Below, piece after piece: positions 20,436-32,000 of a stretch of 64,000 bases of DNA. The notes beneath the pieces were generated by a model that had not been told where the DNA came from, did no database searches, and saw only the letters and a program-made list of their open reading frames with translations. The position numbers and the translations under genes are program-made. Origin of the DNA: Lotus japonicus (lineage: Eukaryota; Streptophyta; Magnoliopsida; Fabales; Fabaceae); the NCBI RefSeq assembly GCF_012489685.1, contig NC_080042.1, forward strand, positions 20,102,150 through 20,166,149. Direction: 5' to 3'. The first letter of the stretch is position 1; the number at the start of each line of letters is the position of its first letter.

Positions 20436-20715
20436 ATTATCAGAGCGCATGAATAATAAGAGTCAAAGCAAGGAAAAGGTATCAGAGTTAACCGATTTGA
20501 GCATACGATCACTTCAGAAGAAGTGAAAATGTATTCCTTGCTAGTGCCCCACTGACAGATCTATGGTCATAATGATGGATTACTTAAAATTCTCCAAAAG
20601 AAAATAATTCACACTAACACATCAAAAACTGGGTTGTACTCCCCTTTTTGTCATAAGCAAAAAGAACGGGGTGTGAAAAACTTAGCTTGAAGTACAAGGT
20701 ACTCCCCCTCAGAGA
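20137..20715 (-). promoter_or_regulatory. Polypurine tract and three related motifs
   Basis: On the minus strand CAAAAAAGGGGAGAT lies directly before the LTR. Further GGGGGAG or GGGGAG motifs, in the same strand, lie near 20306, 20640 (AAAAAGGGGAGTA) and 20703. Number, order and spacing parallel the motifs at 2082-2635 in the left element. Confidence 0.75.
20395..20433. repeat. (AT)n microsatellite
   Basis: A pure AT dinucleotide run of about 39 bases in the 3' non-coding part of the Sirevirus. The Sirevirus at 55379 has a similar run in the same region (58570-58598). Confidence 0.95.
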
Positions 20716-20840
20716 AGGTCTAAGTTAAAAAGAAGGTTGGAGAAAAAGGTAAATAGATAATAAGATTAATTAAGAAAATAATTAATTAATGCAGATGAAG
20801 AAAATTAAATGAAGTGAATAGCACCGGTCAAAAGGGAATG

Positions 20841-20951
20841 GAACGTTTACCACCGGTCAGGGAGTTTAAGGTTTGCATCAGTTTCCAACGTAAACACCTC
20901 GAGAAACTACTTCAGCAATAACTTCTGGAGACCGAACTTAGCTTATAAATA
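20841..20951 (+). promoter_or_regulatory. Putative promoter of the antisense ORF
   Basis: Motifs in order are GAACGTTTACCACCGGT (20841-20857), CCTCGAGAAAC (20897-20907) and TTATAAATAG (20942-20951), the last about 60 bases before the ATG. The same three motifs precede the antisense ORF at 1831. They stand out because surrounding sequence has diverged. Confidence 0.65.
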
Positions 20952-21007
20952 GCAGGTAAATCATAACAGTCTTCACAACTCATCTGCTTCTGAAATCAAA
21001 CATTATA

Positions 21008-21403
21008 ATGGCATCCTTCGAACATTGCATGAGTGAGCTTAGGAGGAAGGCCTTTGAGGAAGATCTCTTCTTCAATGTTAGGCACCTAGAGAGTACTAGC
21101 ATCTATCAACTAACAAACCAGTTGCTAGGCATGGGTCTGAGTCCAGAGTTGGACGCCACGCTTAGAGGGTTCCTAGAGTTCGTAGAGGAACTGGAGCAAC
21201 TCTTCCAGAGGGAGTTGGAAACCTCCTATGAGATCCGTGCTGTAGAGGCAGCTCTTAAGGCCATGACTGCGAGTCCTGAAGAGGAGAAGCAGAAGGTTCG
21301 CCAGAGCTTGGTCAACTTGGAATACGAACAGCATCGTTTGGAGCTTGAGAAGACGGAGAAGCGTAGGCAGTGTAGATCATTTAGGAAAAATCCTCCATTT
21401 TAG
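21008..21403 (+). CDS. Antisense coiled-coil ORF of Sirevirus, 131 aa
   Basis: Intact ORF, opposite in direction to the element, between the end of the envelope-like ORF and the 3' LTR. It begins MASFEHCMSELRRKAFEEDL, shares NVRH, SPEL and FLEFVEE with the 130-aa ORF at 1439-1831 and ends in RKNPPF. Residues about 45-125 are predicted by composition to form a long coiled coil. Overall identity between the two is perhaps 40-45 percent by eye, with only small shifts in alignment. The start is supported by the shared MAS and the TATA distance. Function unknown; a regulator or particle protein of the element are both possible. Confidence 0.78.
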   Translation: MASFEHCMSELRRKAFEEDLFFNVRHLESTSIYQLTNQLLGMGLSPELDATLRGFLEFVEELEQLFQRELETSYEIRAVEAALKAMTASPEEEKQKVRQSLVNLEYEQHRLELEKTEKRRQCRSFRKNPPF

Positions 21404-21612
21404 ATGTAATGCCATGAATTATTAAATAAATGATAAGTTTTATCAAATATTGTGTGTTTGTTTGTTAATGCATATGCTAAATAGGATAATAAATTAAGCA
21501 CAGAAAAGAAAATCATCAAGTTAATCAGATTAAAAACAAGGTTAAACAAAGAAAAATTAATATCATAATAAAAAGAAAAAGTGGAAGGAGAAGAAGAAGA
21601 GAGTTCCTAAAA

Positions 21613-23783
21613 CTAAGGTCTAGGTAGTCTTCTGAGGATTTCAACACACATCTCTGACAGCTCTTGAATGAGTGTAGAGTGAGAATCAAGTCGCCTCTCA
21701 AATGAGTCAAGTCTGGCCTGAGTCGAATCAGATTGATTTGGAGCAGACGACACAGCTTGGTCAGAGGACGGTATATCAGAGCCTAGTGTGGACTGAGGAG
21801 CTTGAGCAGAGGTTGAGGCGATATCAGTAACAGGGACAACCATAAGCGCCTGAGCCTTTAGAGCAGCAGCCTCAGCTTCTAACTTAGCAGCACGTTCAAG
21901 AGCGTGTAAGCGAGCAGACTCACGTAGAGCAGCTTCGATTCTGGCAGCTTCTTCTCGCTCTTACTTCCTTCTAACTTCTTCCATCGCATTCTAGAGCTTT
22001 TCCCTTAGGCGCATCTCATGTAGAGCTTCTCTCCTTCTGTTTCTGGCTTCTAGCCTTTGTCTGGAAGCTTCAATTCTTTTATCTCTTTCTTTAGTATAGA
22101 ACTCCAACATCGTATCAATCTTGTCATGCATCCAGGTGCATAGATGTCCCCAATCTTCAGCAACTATGCAGGGTTTCTCACTATGATCAGTGCGACCATA
22201 TAGGTTGCGTACCCTAGTTGATGCTTCATCACTGAACAAATTAATGCATTCCAGCAGTGTGTTTGGTTCAACATAGGTGTAGGGAATGATAGGGAGGTTG
22301 GCTTCAGGTGGAGGAGGAAGATTGATGCTTGTAGCTTCAGAGGTAGCTTGGGTTTCACAGGCTACTTGAGGAGAGGCAACTTCCAGAGCCATGAGATCAG
22401 AGGTTTTTGGGTCTGGAGTTGGATGAGAAGTGCCAGCTTCAGTGTTTGGGAACTCAAAGTCTTTAGAGTTGACTGATGAGTAGTTGGAGAGAGACACCTT
22501 AGAATATTTTCTTCCTTTTGGAGGAGGAAAGGCCATGTTCTGAGGGACCACATCAAGTGGTGCAGGAGCAAGAGGTTCTGGTCTTGGTCCTGGATAACGG
22601 TTTGGACTTGGAGCACTTATGATATTCTCAGGAAGCTCTGAGATCCTATCACTAGCAGCTTGAAAGAATTTGCGCCCAGATTCAGAGTTGTTGGATGGGG
22701 AGGAATCAGAAGTATTGGTAACAAAAGGTATGGATGGAGTGGGAGAAGGAGTTTCTTGTTCAGAATGGTCAGAGGGTTATGGTTCAGAGTCTTGTTTTTC
22801 AAGTGCTTGCTGTTCAGAGGCTTGTTGAGGTTCAGAGGCTTGTGAAGGGTATGGAAGTAGAATGGGTGAAGTCTGTTCAGAGGGTTGAGGAGTTTGGATT
22901 CTTTGCCAAAGAGGTTCATCTTCAATGGAAGGTTGAATTAATGAAGTCTTTGGTTTTGATGAACAGGTAGTGGTGATTGTGGTGGTTGGTTGTATGACAG
23001 AGGTTTGTTGGGTAGGAGGAGAAGGTAAAGCTTGGGTAGGAATGAGGTTAGACACAGCTAAAAGAGCATCAGATTCATCATCATCAGTAAGAACTACAAA
23101 CTTACTTGAGTTCCTGACAGAAGATCTTGTGACTCTGGTGACTCTTGGTGCTTGAGGAGTTTCCTGCTGAATAACCCTTGTAGCAATTCTGACCTTCTTC
23201 TTCTTCCGAGGTTGTTGCTCATCATCATCACTATCCTCAGAGTCATCCTTTGCAACCGTAGTATCTTCTTTCTTCCTCTTTGTCTTCTTCTTCTTGGTAA
23301 TCAGGAGCTTCTGGAAGAGCTCTGAAGAACTCATCTACATCAATCTCAAACCCAAGACTCTTCATATCCTCAAGATAGTACATGATAGCCTCTGGATCAT
23401 CAGCCTTAGACCAGAGGGGATAATCATTGAGAGGGATTCTTCGTCCCTTAATCTCTTATGGTGTGATGACAGAGTCAGCCTCAATCTTCTTTTCTATCAA
23501 GCACATCCTCTTCATCGTTGTAGAAGTAAAGGCATCTCCAGCCAGAGTGGATAGGTCTTTAGTGCATCCTGCAGTGATCAAGTCCTTGACCAGGTTGCTC
23601 TCAACAAACAGATCAGATAGCAGCCTTCCAACAGAATGTACTTGATTGTGTTCTTGGTCACAACAGCAGTTGTTCTTGATCTCCTTATGCAGTCCTTCAG
23701 ATAATTGAACAAGAAGTAAGGAAGACATATCTTCTGCCCAGTTTTGATGAAGTATAGCATCACCTTCTGATTGAAGTTGATGT
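21613..23783 (-). pseudogene. Envelope-like ORF of the large Sirevirus, C-terminal section
   Basis: This is the 3' part of an ORF cut by two later LTR insertions. It starts in the region encoding INFNQKVMLYFIKTGQKICL and FLFNYLKDCIRRS, has a frameshift near 23640, then a Lys/Arg-rich nuclear-localisation-like run (KKKKTKRKKEDTT, KKKKVRIATR), a Pro/Ser/Gln-rich stretch, a stop near 22777, the block IIPYTYVEPNTLLECINLFS, further stops near 21990 and an Ala/Glu-rich coiled-coil region, ending ILRRLPRP. Domain order equals that of the left element's ORF. Confidence 0.75.
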
Positions 23784-24609
23784 TGTAACGCCCCGATTTC
23801 TCGAGGGTCACTTTAGTAACCTTTTTCCAAAAACGTGTGTAAATTTTCGTCGAAATAAAACCTTTTAATGACAGTAAGTAAAAGATAGAATAAATGCTGA
23901 ATAAACTTCATTTTATTAATAAAAGCTTTGGAAGCGTACAATGATTCTTTCAAATTAAAACATAATGATTAAACTAGTGTTCGACCACTCCCGAGCCAAC
24001 ACGACAAGAAGGTCTCTAGGTTAGGTTCGAACCCTATAACCAAACTCAGCTCACCCCCCAAGTACAGACTCAATTATCACACTCAATACCCGACTCATGG
24101 GTCGCGTGCCCTCCAAGGCCTCCTCCAACGCTTGCATCACATCGTCTCGAATCCTCTTCTCTCTCCAACCCCATAGTTGAACCATCTGTCGCGCGGTCGA
24201 AGTCTCGAACCTTGTCGTTGTCCACATCAAGCAGGTATAGGGCCACATCTCGACTGGTCACACGCATGCTTGTTGTCTAGGCGTTAAGCGCCCCAAACAA
24301 CAAACAACAAACAACAAACAAGCAAGGGTCAACTTCTAACACACACATATCATAAGTAGGGTATACCACCCTATCAATCACAAGTTCTTCACTAAGCTAA
24401 AATTCACAAATATTGGAACTATATTAAATTCTAAGGTTCACAAGTATCGGGAACTATCTCATAATTCTAAGTTTCACAAGTATAGGGAACTATCTCATAG
24501 TTTATTGTTAGTCAATGCTTGTGCATATGCATGCAGACGCATTGGATATCCATAAGCCAATCCTTCATTGAAAGGCTGGACGAACACGACTCCACGATCG
24601 GGGCTGGAC

Positions 24610-24776
24610 CTCTCCACGCACTGCTGCCTAACAGCTTGATGATCGGGGTTGGACCTCTCCAACGCACTGCCGTTTGACGTTCGTCCTTATTCAGGGCCTC
24701 CCCTGAATGTCACCATCGACTAGCCCAATCCAGGTCACTAGCCGTGGCCAACCAAGCCCAATCCAGGTCACTTGGT
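24610..24776 (-). repeat. Hairpin cluster in the 2.9-kb solo LTR
   Basis: Two loop types recur with different stems. Loop CCTC: TGGA/TCCA, GTTGGA/TCCAAC (24648-24663) and TTCAGGG/CCCTGAA (24690-24707). Loop CCCAATCCAGGTCA: CTAG/CTAG (24720-24741) and ACCAAG/CTTGGT (24751-24776). Sequence differs from the hairpin arrays at 5499 and 5788, but position within the LTR is the same, between the TATA box and the 3' part. Confidence 0.6.
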
Positions 24777-25660
24777 CCACAATGCATGCCATGCAAGTCA
24801 GTCATCATCACTAGGCCCTAAGCCCATCACGTTCATCTCTTATGAACAACATATCATCGCATAATAACTTGCATGCATAGCAATAAATATAGCTAACACC
24901 CTAGGCATATAGGTATGTTCATAATAATACTAGCTAACATTTATTGCATTATCATCATATAACATATCTAGCACATATATCATCGATAGTCCTAGTATCA
25001 TGCTTTCTAACAATCACAATCAATCATAGCCGAAGTGCCCTTACCTCAAAGGTACGCTTTCCTAGAAGTCTCGGGTTGCTCCTTGAAACTAGGTCTACAC
25101 TTGGAAATTTCCTACCAACGAACGGACAGAGTAACATTACTAATCGGACAATCGAATCAATCATAAGCCCATCCTCTTGTTGATCACGAAATTCCCCCCA
25201 AAAACCTTGCAAATCCAAAATCATTTCTTTCATAAGATCAAACATTCTTTACTAAAATATTTTGCTTGAAGATCATAAGAACACTTGAAGAACTTTCGAA
25301 GAAAAACATAATTTTCGCATAGATTCAATCCTCCCAAGATCAAAACCTCCTTTATAAAATCCTTTCTTTGAAGCTCATAAGAACAAAATAAGAACATCAA
25401 GAACTTCTTTAAGAAAACCCTCAAATAGATAAACATTTCTAAGCAACTTGATTAAAATCATTCTCTTCAGGATTTGGCAGATCAGCTTAAGCTGCAACCG
25501 CAAAGCATATTGAGAATGACCTTGCTCAAGGCTTAGAAACTAACTAACTAACCTATGAACAAGAAAAATAAAAGAAAGACAAGAGAGGGAGAGAGAGCTC
25601 ACGCAAATGCAGAGGAGAGGAGAGCTCTTGGTGTGAAGAAATGAGAGGGGGAAATGCTCT

Positions 25661-25667
25661 ATTTATA
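25661..25667 (-). promoter_or_regulatory. TATA box of the 2.9-kb solo LTR
   Basis: The minus strand reads CTCACTATAAATAGAGC, followed downstream by GA- and GT-rich leader. Position, about 1 kb into the LTR, fits a U3 promoter. Confidence 0.5.
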
Positions 25668-26686
25668 GTGAGGGGTGAGAGCCAAGCATTAAATGCTTTT
25701 CTTTCTCCCCAAGGAGCAGCCCAAACCCACGAAATACTCAGCCCATATTAGGATTTCTAGAGCTTTCCAAGCTCCCCATATTCAGCCCTCAAATTTAGGT
25801 TTATTTCCTAATTAAACCCTTAAGAAAATAACATTTAAATCCCTAATCATTTAAAATAAATAAATCTGAATCACAAGGGTTTTCAATCAGATTTGGAGAG
25901 ATCCCTGAAAGTTTAAAAAATTAGAAATCCATTCCCCATCAATTAGAAAGTCAAAGAATCAAATCCCTAATATCCCTCCTTCATAAAACCTAGCTAGAAA
26001 AGGAAATTTTTGCAAAAGTCTTCTTTTTCCTTCCTCCACAAGTCTTGGCCGACCACACACTCTCCATGCTCAGATTTTCACCAAAAATTTTTAAAATAAT
26101 ATTTTAAATAAAAACCCCAAAATAATTAATGCATTAAATGCACCATTTCCCTCCTAAATGCATCAAAACGTCAATTTTAAAATCAAAAATCCTCATCAAT
26201 AATTTTTGGCTCCAAAATTTCGTGCACCAGCTCCATGATGCCTCAAAAATATTTTCATAATTAATTTTGATATTAAACCATAGGTTAAAATTATTTAAAT
26301 GCATTTTATTTAAATAAAACCCCATTTTATTTAAATAAAACCTTAAAAAATAAAACCAAGGAATATTCTCTCCTAGAATATTCTTAAAATCATGCCCAGC
26401 ACCTCCCCATAAGGTGCGGCCCACGAAATCGTCCTTGTCGACTCGATTCGCCAACTCATCGTTGCTGTCGGGTCGATTTTCACCTAAAAGTCGCAGTCGC
26501 CGAACCCTAGCAATATTATAGTCAAAATGCTCGTATCGTCGCATACATCGTTGTTTAGAGGTTTCTAAGACTTAATATTGCCTCTAATAATCAATCACCT
26601 TTTAAAATCACACATAGCTCAAGTAATTCACAAAATATCATTAAATAATATTATTAAAATAGTATGCCCTAAAACCGGGTCTTACA

Positions 26687-27074
26687 GATGTAGTCAGGAG
26701 AGCTTCCAGTGGGTCTGGGATTGAAGCAATTTAGCATAATCTTGTGCCAGATCCTTAAGTCAGGGTGAAGCTCTCTAGTCTTGTAATCAGATTTCCCAGG
26801 TTGGCAATTTGCGTACAGCACCGAATTGATCGTATCTTTAACTGCCCTCAACTTGGAATCATTTGCTTGAAATCTATAACCCTTGATGGTGTCTAGACCC
26901 AGAAGCAGAGCAATTGATCTCTCGGTGATGATGATCTTCTTGCCCAGCACATAGGAAACCACTTGAAGATCGTCACAATCAGCATGTTTCCAGAATTCTT
27001 TCACCAACTTGTCGTAGATGGGTCCAGTGAGCCTGTTGAAATAGCCTCCCCAGCCTTGAAGCTTAACTGCTGGA
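26687..27074 (-). pseudogene. Envelope-like ORF of the large Sirevirus, middle section
   Basis: Between two LTR insertions this open segment reads GWGGYFNRLTGPIYDKLVKE, VVSYVLGKKIIITERSIALL and LHPDLRIWHKIMLNCFNPRP. It matches the domain labelled putative plant transposon protein in plant genome annotations, and the related segment at 60624-60944. Its frame matches that of the sections on either side. The insertion points split codons without other loss. Confidence 0.75.
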
Positions 27075-27560
27075 TGTAACACCCCGATTTCGGTGGCGTC
27101 ACTTTAGTAACCAAAATAAACTTAATGCGGAAAAACGTGAATATTTTTTTTTATAATAATAACTAAGACAAGACGGAACTAAATAAAACCCAACAATAAC
27201 AAAAATCAGAACTAATAAACAATATATAAACAACCCCCGCTGTAGTAGCAACCTCGTCACGAGTAACCTCCAGTGACGGAAAGAAAAGTGCAACGCCCGT
27301 AGGCAATATATACAAACCAAATGAAAAGGTGAAGTGCCCGCAACACTATCCCTCAAAACTGAGAATCAGCTGACCCAATGGCCTGGAAATAAGACTTCCT
27401 AAGTGCAACCAACTCTCTGTGATTCCCGTAAGGAAACCACACAAAAAGCTATAGGCGGATCTACCCTGTCCCCTAAGTAACAAATGAAGCAAGACTGTCA
27501 GAGCTAAAACTCTACTCCTACACTAATCCTAACTCGAGGAGCTCATACCAACACTCAAAA

Positions 27561-28217
27561 CTATGTGCTAGCATGATCGTCGTCTGAATCAGAATCCCGA
27601 ACGACCAAGTCTACTAACCCTATCCGTCCTCCCCTCGCAACCGCAGTGCGCTCCGATGCTGGACTCACGGGCTTAGGGCCCGAACCCTGATCATCGATGA
27701 TCGCAACGGTGGGTGCACTAGACCCTGCCGAAGGCACTCCCACTGGAATCTCCTCTGAGGGATCCTCCTCGTCTGAAGACAATGGTGGTGGTGGTGGTCC
27801 TCCAAGTCCTGGTCCACAGTGAACGCCCGGTGGCAAGTTGAAGCTGATAGAGCATCGCCTCAACACTCCTGACCTCAGAAGTCCTCCGCTATCCACGTGA
27901 TCCTCCATGATGCGCCCCGAATACGTCGCTCGATGGCTCGCGGGGTCAACCACCCACGACCCGGGGTCGTCCTGATCGATCATCTCATACCTAATCCCCC
28001 CCGAAGGGTGGACCATGGTGAACCAATCCGCAATATTCATCTGACAAAAGGCGTTGTCCGCCAAAACACACACAGAAGACGCGAGGATCAACTCTAAAGA
28101 ACTATGTAGATAATAAACCCAATAGGTACAAGTAATAGATAGCCACTTAGGCTTATAGCTAGAGACGTCATTCCTAGGGTTGCATGTTCCACAATAACAT
28201 AAACGCAATAATAGCAA
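27561..28217 (-). CDS. LTR-encoded ORF, 218 aa, function unknown
   Basis: Intact ORF near the 3' end of the LTR. Residues about 65-140 match the 125-aa ORF at 6230 (CQM..ADWF, PSGGIRYE, HRATY.GR.MED, SFNLP). The C-terminal part is acidic and Pro/Ser-rich (PPPPPLSSDEEDPSEE) and ends in SDSDDDHAST. The first 60 residues have no parallel in the other copy and the true start may be the Met near residue 70. No known domain recognised. Conservation of the core in a non-internal region of a retrotransposon is unusual. Confidence 0.5.
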   Translation of the reverse strand: MLLLRLCYCGTCNPRNDVSSYKPKWLSITCTYWVYYLHSSLELILASSVCVLADNAFCQMNIADWFTMVHPSGGIRYEMIDQDDPGSWVVDPASHRATYSGRIMEDHVDSGGLLRSGVLRRCSISFNLPPGVHCGPGLGGPPPPPLSSDEEDPSEEIPVGVPSAGSSAPTVAIIDDQGSGPKPVSPASERTAVARGGRIGLVDLVVRDSDSDDDHAST

Positions 28218-28848
28218 TTAGCATGTTCCAAATAGGTTTAACAATTACCAATCACACTCAACAACTAAATTAGTATGCATGTTGCATGATATGTATGCAG
28301 GTTAACCCAGTCAACCAATATGCAATCCGGAACGGATGGACATCAACGGATCAGCCCTAGCACCAGCCACGGTGGGACCATTTCGGCCCGCGTGCCTCTT
28401 ACTCCAACGACGGCGGTAGTTAGATCAGCCGTAACCCGTAGGTCTGCCATTTCGGTCTGCTACAAGAGACGTTTACAAACGCTCTTTCACGGAAATCCGG
28501 GTCTTATGACCATTTTGGAATCCGACGAGGTCCAGAGTACGTCCTGTGTTAATACCCCATTAATGTTGCATGAATGCAGGATGATTAGTCAACCAACGTC
28601 TCCGATCTCACTCGACACGTCGCCACGTGTTCTAGGTAAATTAAAGTTTCTAAAAGCTTACCCTAAGGTAAAGTCGATTCTGCGACAAAAGACACACTTC
28701 ACGCCAACACATAACCCACGATGATCTCCAAATCATCCGACTCATCTCAATCCGATGGTCACAACTGCTCAGCGAGCACAGAGTATCATACTCTCGGAAA
28801 CTAACGGTTTCCCGGACTTATCCCCAGGATAGCCCAACAACATCGCTG

Positions 28849-28918
28849 CTCCAACAGCACAACAACCAACGCTGCTCCAACAGCACAACAACAAACGCTG
28901 CTCCAACAGCACATCAAC
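28849..28918 (-). repeat. Short tandem hairpin repeat in the large LTR
   Basis: Three units of about 22-24 bases, on the minus strand containing GCTG, loop TTGGAG, CAGC, separated by GTTGT-rich spacers. Stems are identical, so no paired change is seen here. Just downstream on the minus strand lies the palindrome GAGTATGATACTC. Confidence 0.65.
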
Positions 28919-29009
28919 AACAGACTCAACACTTGGATCCGACGACACTTCTCGTTTTCCAAAACTATGATTTGCATCCAAAGCCTCCTTCCGAGATTAT
29001 TACCATTAC

Positions 29010-32000
29010 TTAAAGATTTAGAGGTTGTTTAATGTCTTATGAGTTTTCTTTACAAAATAATTATCCTTTTAGTCTTATCGCGAATCCTATAAGTTCTCGG
29101 GATCTCCTAATCCCCAAATGACTCCAGAGAATGTCTCGATCCATACAACACCACAACAAGGCCCGAATCTCATTCGTCCTTTCAAGCTTTCTCAAAACTC
29201 TCAAAATAAAATCGGCATGACCTGCCCGCTCTTCTCACCGTTCAGAAACTCAGATTATAGTGCAAAAGCAGAATTAACTCATCATAATCAATCAACATGT
29301 CATATGTCAATATCTTAAGCAATAACCACATAGCACCTAGCATATAAGGCATGCACCACACATCCTAAATTACCCAATTAGCACTTAGCATGTCATTCAC
29401 TCATCAAAAACATTCAGTAGATGCATCATCTACATTGTCAGCCGAAGCCTCAGAAAACATTTTCCAATCACACACAATCCAGTGCATAAACAGTAAACAA
29501 TGTCGAAACATCGACCCTAAGCATTAACTAGAGATTCAGTGAGAAGCCCTCACTTGAAAGTTCTCCAGAATGATCAACTAGTGCTTCCTCGCACTCAAAG
29601 CCTTGTTCCTCAGGGAATTCCTCAAAATCACCTTTAGAGCAAAACCACAGAAATACTATCAGAATCTATCGGAAACTAAACTATCAATACTTACTAAGGT
29701 TACACGAAGCAATACATACTCCGAGGTACGATAATCTAGCGCGAAAGGATAAGTTTTCGGAAAAGGAAATTTTCCTCCTCCCCCCTATAGGGCTCGGCCA
29801 CTTTGGTTAATTGTGGGGTTCGATTTTTCTTCGATCAAACTTGTTTCCTATGCTTTCATAAGCCGTAACTAAGGGTATTCTGAACTCGGAAAAATTATCG
29901 GATCAAAAACTGTCGCAGGGGTATTTTGGTCATGATTTTTAACTTAGGATTTTCAAAACTGAAATCCCAAAAATAAAATTTTGCAGGGACGTCACCAACG
30001 ACGTTTATGACAACTAATCCTACTAGCACTAAGCTAAGGCGATAGTTTTCAGCCTAAAGGTTGAAGCTTTACACCAAAAACTCCAAAAATGGGTATTTAA
30101 GGCTAAAATTGATTCCGGCGGAATTCCGGCGACATAACGGAAAATCTAATCCGGCAGAAGTGATCTTGGGCACATATAGAAGAGGTTTAGAATCAGAAAT
30201 GAAAGATTCAGGATAGTTTTGCAAAAACCCAAAAACTATCCGCTCAGAAAACTCTACAGAAAAGCTATGGAAAAAGCGATCGGAGGTAAGGATTAGCGAC
30301 TATACCTCGAAACCTTGAAGCAGCAACTGATTGATCGAAGATCAAGCAAGGATTGAACAAAATATTCTTCTCCTCCTCTCCTCTCAAACTCGCGGCCTCC
30401 TTGGATGAAATGGGTAAGATATTTGTTTTTTCTCATTTCTTGGCTATATATAGAGATTGGCAAAACGCGGTAAAATGAAAGTTTCGCGAATCTGATTTTT
30501 CCGGCGTCATTCTCCGTGAATTAATAGATATGTTTTGGCGAAAGAATTCCAAAACTATAAAGAGGTCTCCTTGTATTTTTGGCAACTAATGCATAGTCGG
30601 TATAAAACTATTTTACCCGATAAGTTGCTTTTTGCATCGAATGTCGGAATAGAAAACTTCCTTCGGAAGAAAGATTGAAATCATCAAGAGAAATGGGTGT
30701 ACGCGTGTAGAATATTCATTTGAAGCTCTGAATAGATAAAGTCCCCATAGTCGGGTGATTCTAGGGTTTTGAAATACCAGGGATTCGGTTTCGGCAAACT
30801 TCCGATGATTGGAATCAGACGTTCGTAGATCCTAGAGTTTCGCCTCGAAACGATCGTGATATATGGAAAAAGAGAAGTTCTAACATTTCTCTGAAGATTT
30901 TTGGAATTAACTGCCATCGTGCCTAAAAGTGAAAATTAGCTATATACTAGGGTTTCTGACCTAGGTTTAAGCGTAAAACGTTCGTGCTATAACTTTTATC
31001 GATCATAATGCAATCCTTGAACTTTTCCTGAACTTTCTCCTTCATAAATATATTTCATTTAATAAACTTTCGTTCAGGTTTCCCTTAAAGATTTAGAGGT
31101 TGTTTAATGTCTTATGAGTTTTCTTTACAAAATAATTATCCTTTTAGTCTTATCGCGAATCCTATAAGTTCTCGGGATCTCCTAATCCCCAAATGACTCC
31201 AGAGAATGTCTCGATCCATACAACACCACAACAAGGCCCGAATCTCATTCGTCCTTTCAAGCTTTCTCAAAACTCTCAAAATAAAATCGGCATGATCTGC
31301 CCGCTCTTCTCACCGTTCAGAAACTCAGATTATAGTGCAAAAGCAGAATTAACTCATCATAATCAATCAACATGTCATATGTCAATATCTTAAGCAATAA
31401 CCACATAGCACCTAGCATATAAGGCATGCACCACACATCCTAAATTACCCAATTAGCACTTAGCATGTCATTCACTCATCAAAAACATTCAGTAGATGCA
31501 TCATCTACATTGTCAGCCGAAGCCTCAGAAAACATTTTCCAATCACACACAATCCAGTGCATAAACAGTAAACAATGTCGAAACATCGACCCTAAGCATT
31601 AACTAGAGATTCAGTGAGAAGCCCTCACCTGAAAGTTCTCCAGAATGATCAACTAGTGCTTCCTCGCACTCAAAGCCTTGTTCCTCAGGGAATTCCTCAA
31701 AATCACCTTTAGAGCAAAACCACAGAAATACTATCAGAATCTATCGGAAACTAAACTATCAATACTTACTAAGGTTACACGAAGCAATACATACTCCGAG
31801 GTACGATAATCTAGCGCGAAAGGACAAGTTTTCGGAAAAGGAAATTTTCCTCCTCCCCCCTATAGGGCTCGGCCACTTTGGTTAATTGTGGGGTTCGATT
31901 TTTCTTCGATCAAACTTGTTTCCTATGCTTTCATAAGCCGTAACTAAGGGTATTCTGAACTCGGAAAAATTATCGGATCAAAAACTGTCGCAGGGGTATT

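Larger units (their letters stand above)
23784..26686 (-). repeat. Large solo LTR (2903 bp), TSD GATGT
   Basis: On the minus strand it starts TGTAAGACCCGGTTTT and ends AAATCGGGGCGTTACA, with GATGT on both sides (23779-23783 and 26687-26691). It shares the ends and the GGTTACTAAAGTGAC motif of the other large LTRs but is otherwise a distinct subfamily. It interrupts the envelope-like ORF of the Sirevirus. A minus-strand TATA box (TATAAAT, complement of 25661-25667) and a hairpin cluster lie in the expected order. Confidence 0.93.

Noticed and set aside
22617..23334. Separate nuclear basic protein gene
   Set aside because: The basic and Ser/Pro-rich frame is the middle of the Sirevirus envelope-like ORF, with the same order in sister elements.
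24051..24267. Candidate LTR ORF in the 2.9-kb solo LTR
   Set aside because: It is in the place of the conserved LTR ORF, but neither frame shows the CQM..ADWF or HRATY blocks, so homology could not be supported.
26134..26544. 136-aa minus-strand ORF in the 2.9-kb solo LTR
   Set aside because: Low-complexity Asn/Phe-rich translation of AT-rich LTR U3 sequence, no counterpart in sister LTRs.
29118..29318. 66-aa plus-strand ORF repeated at 31193 and 33268
   Set aside because: Same cause: tandem copies of one LTR segment, and it runs against the LTR strand with no codon-level support.
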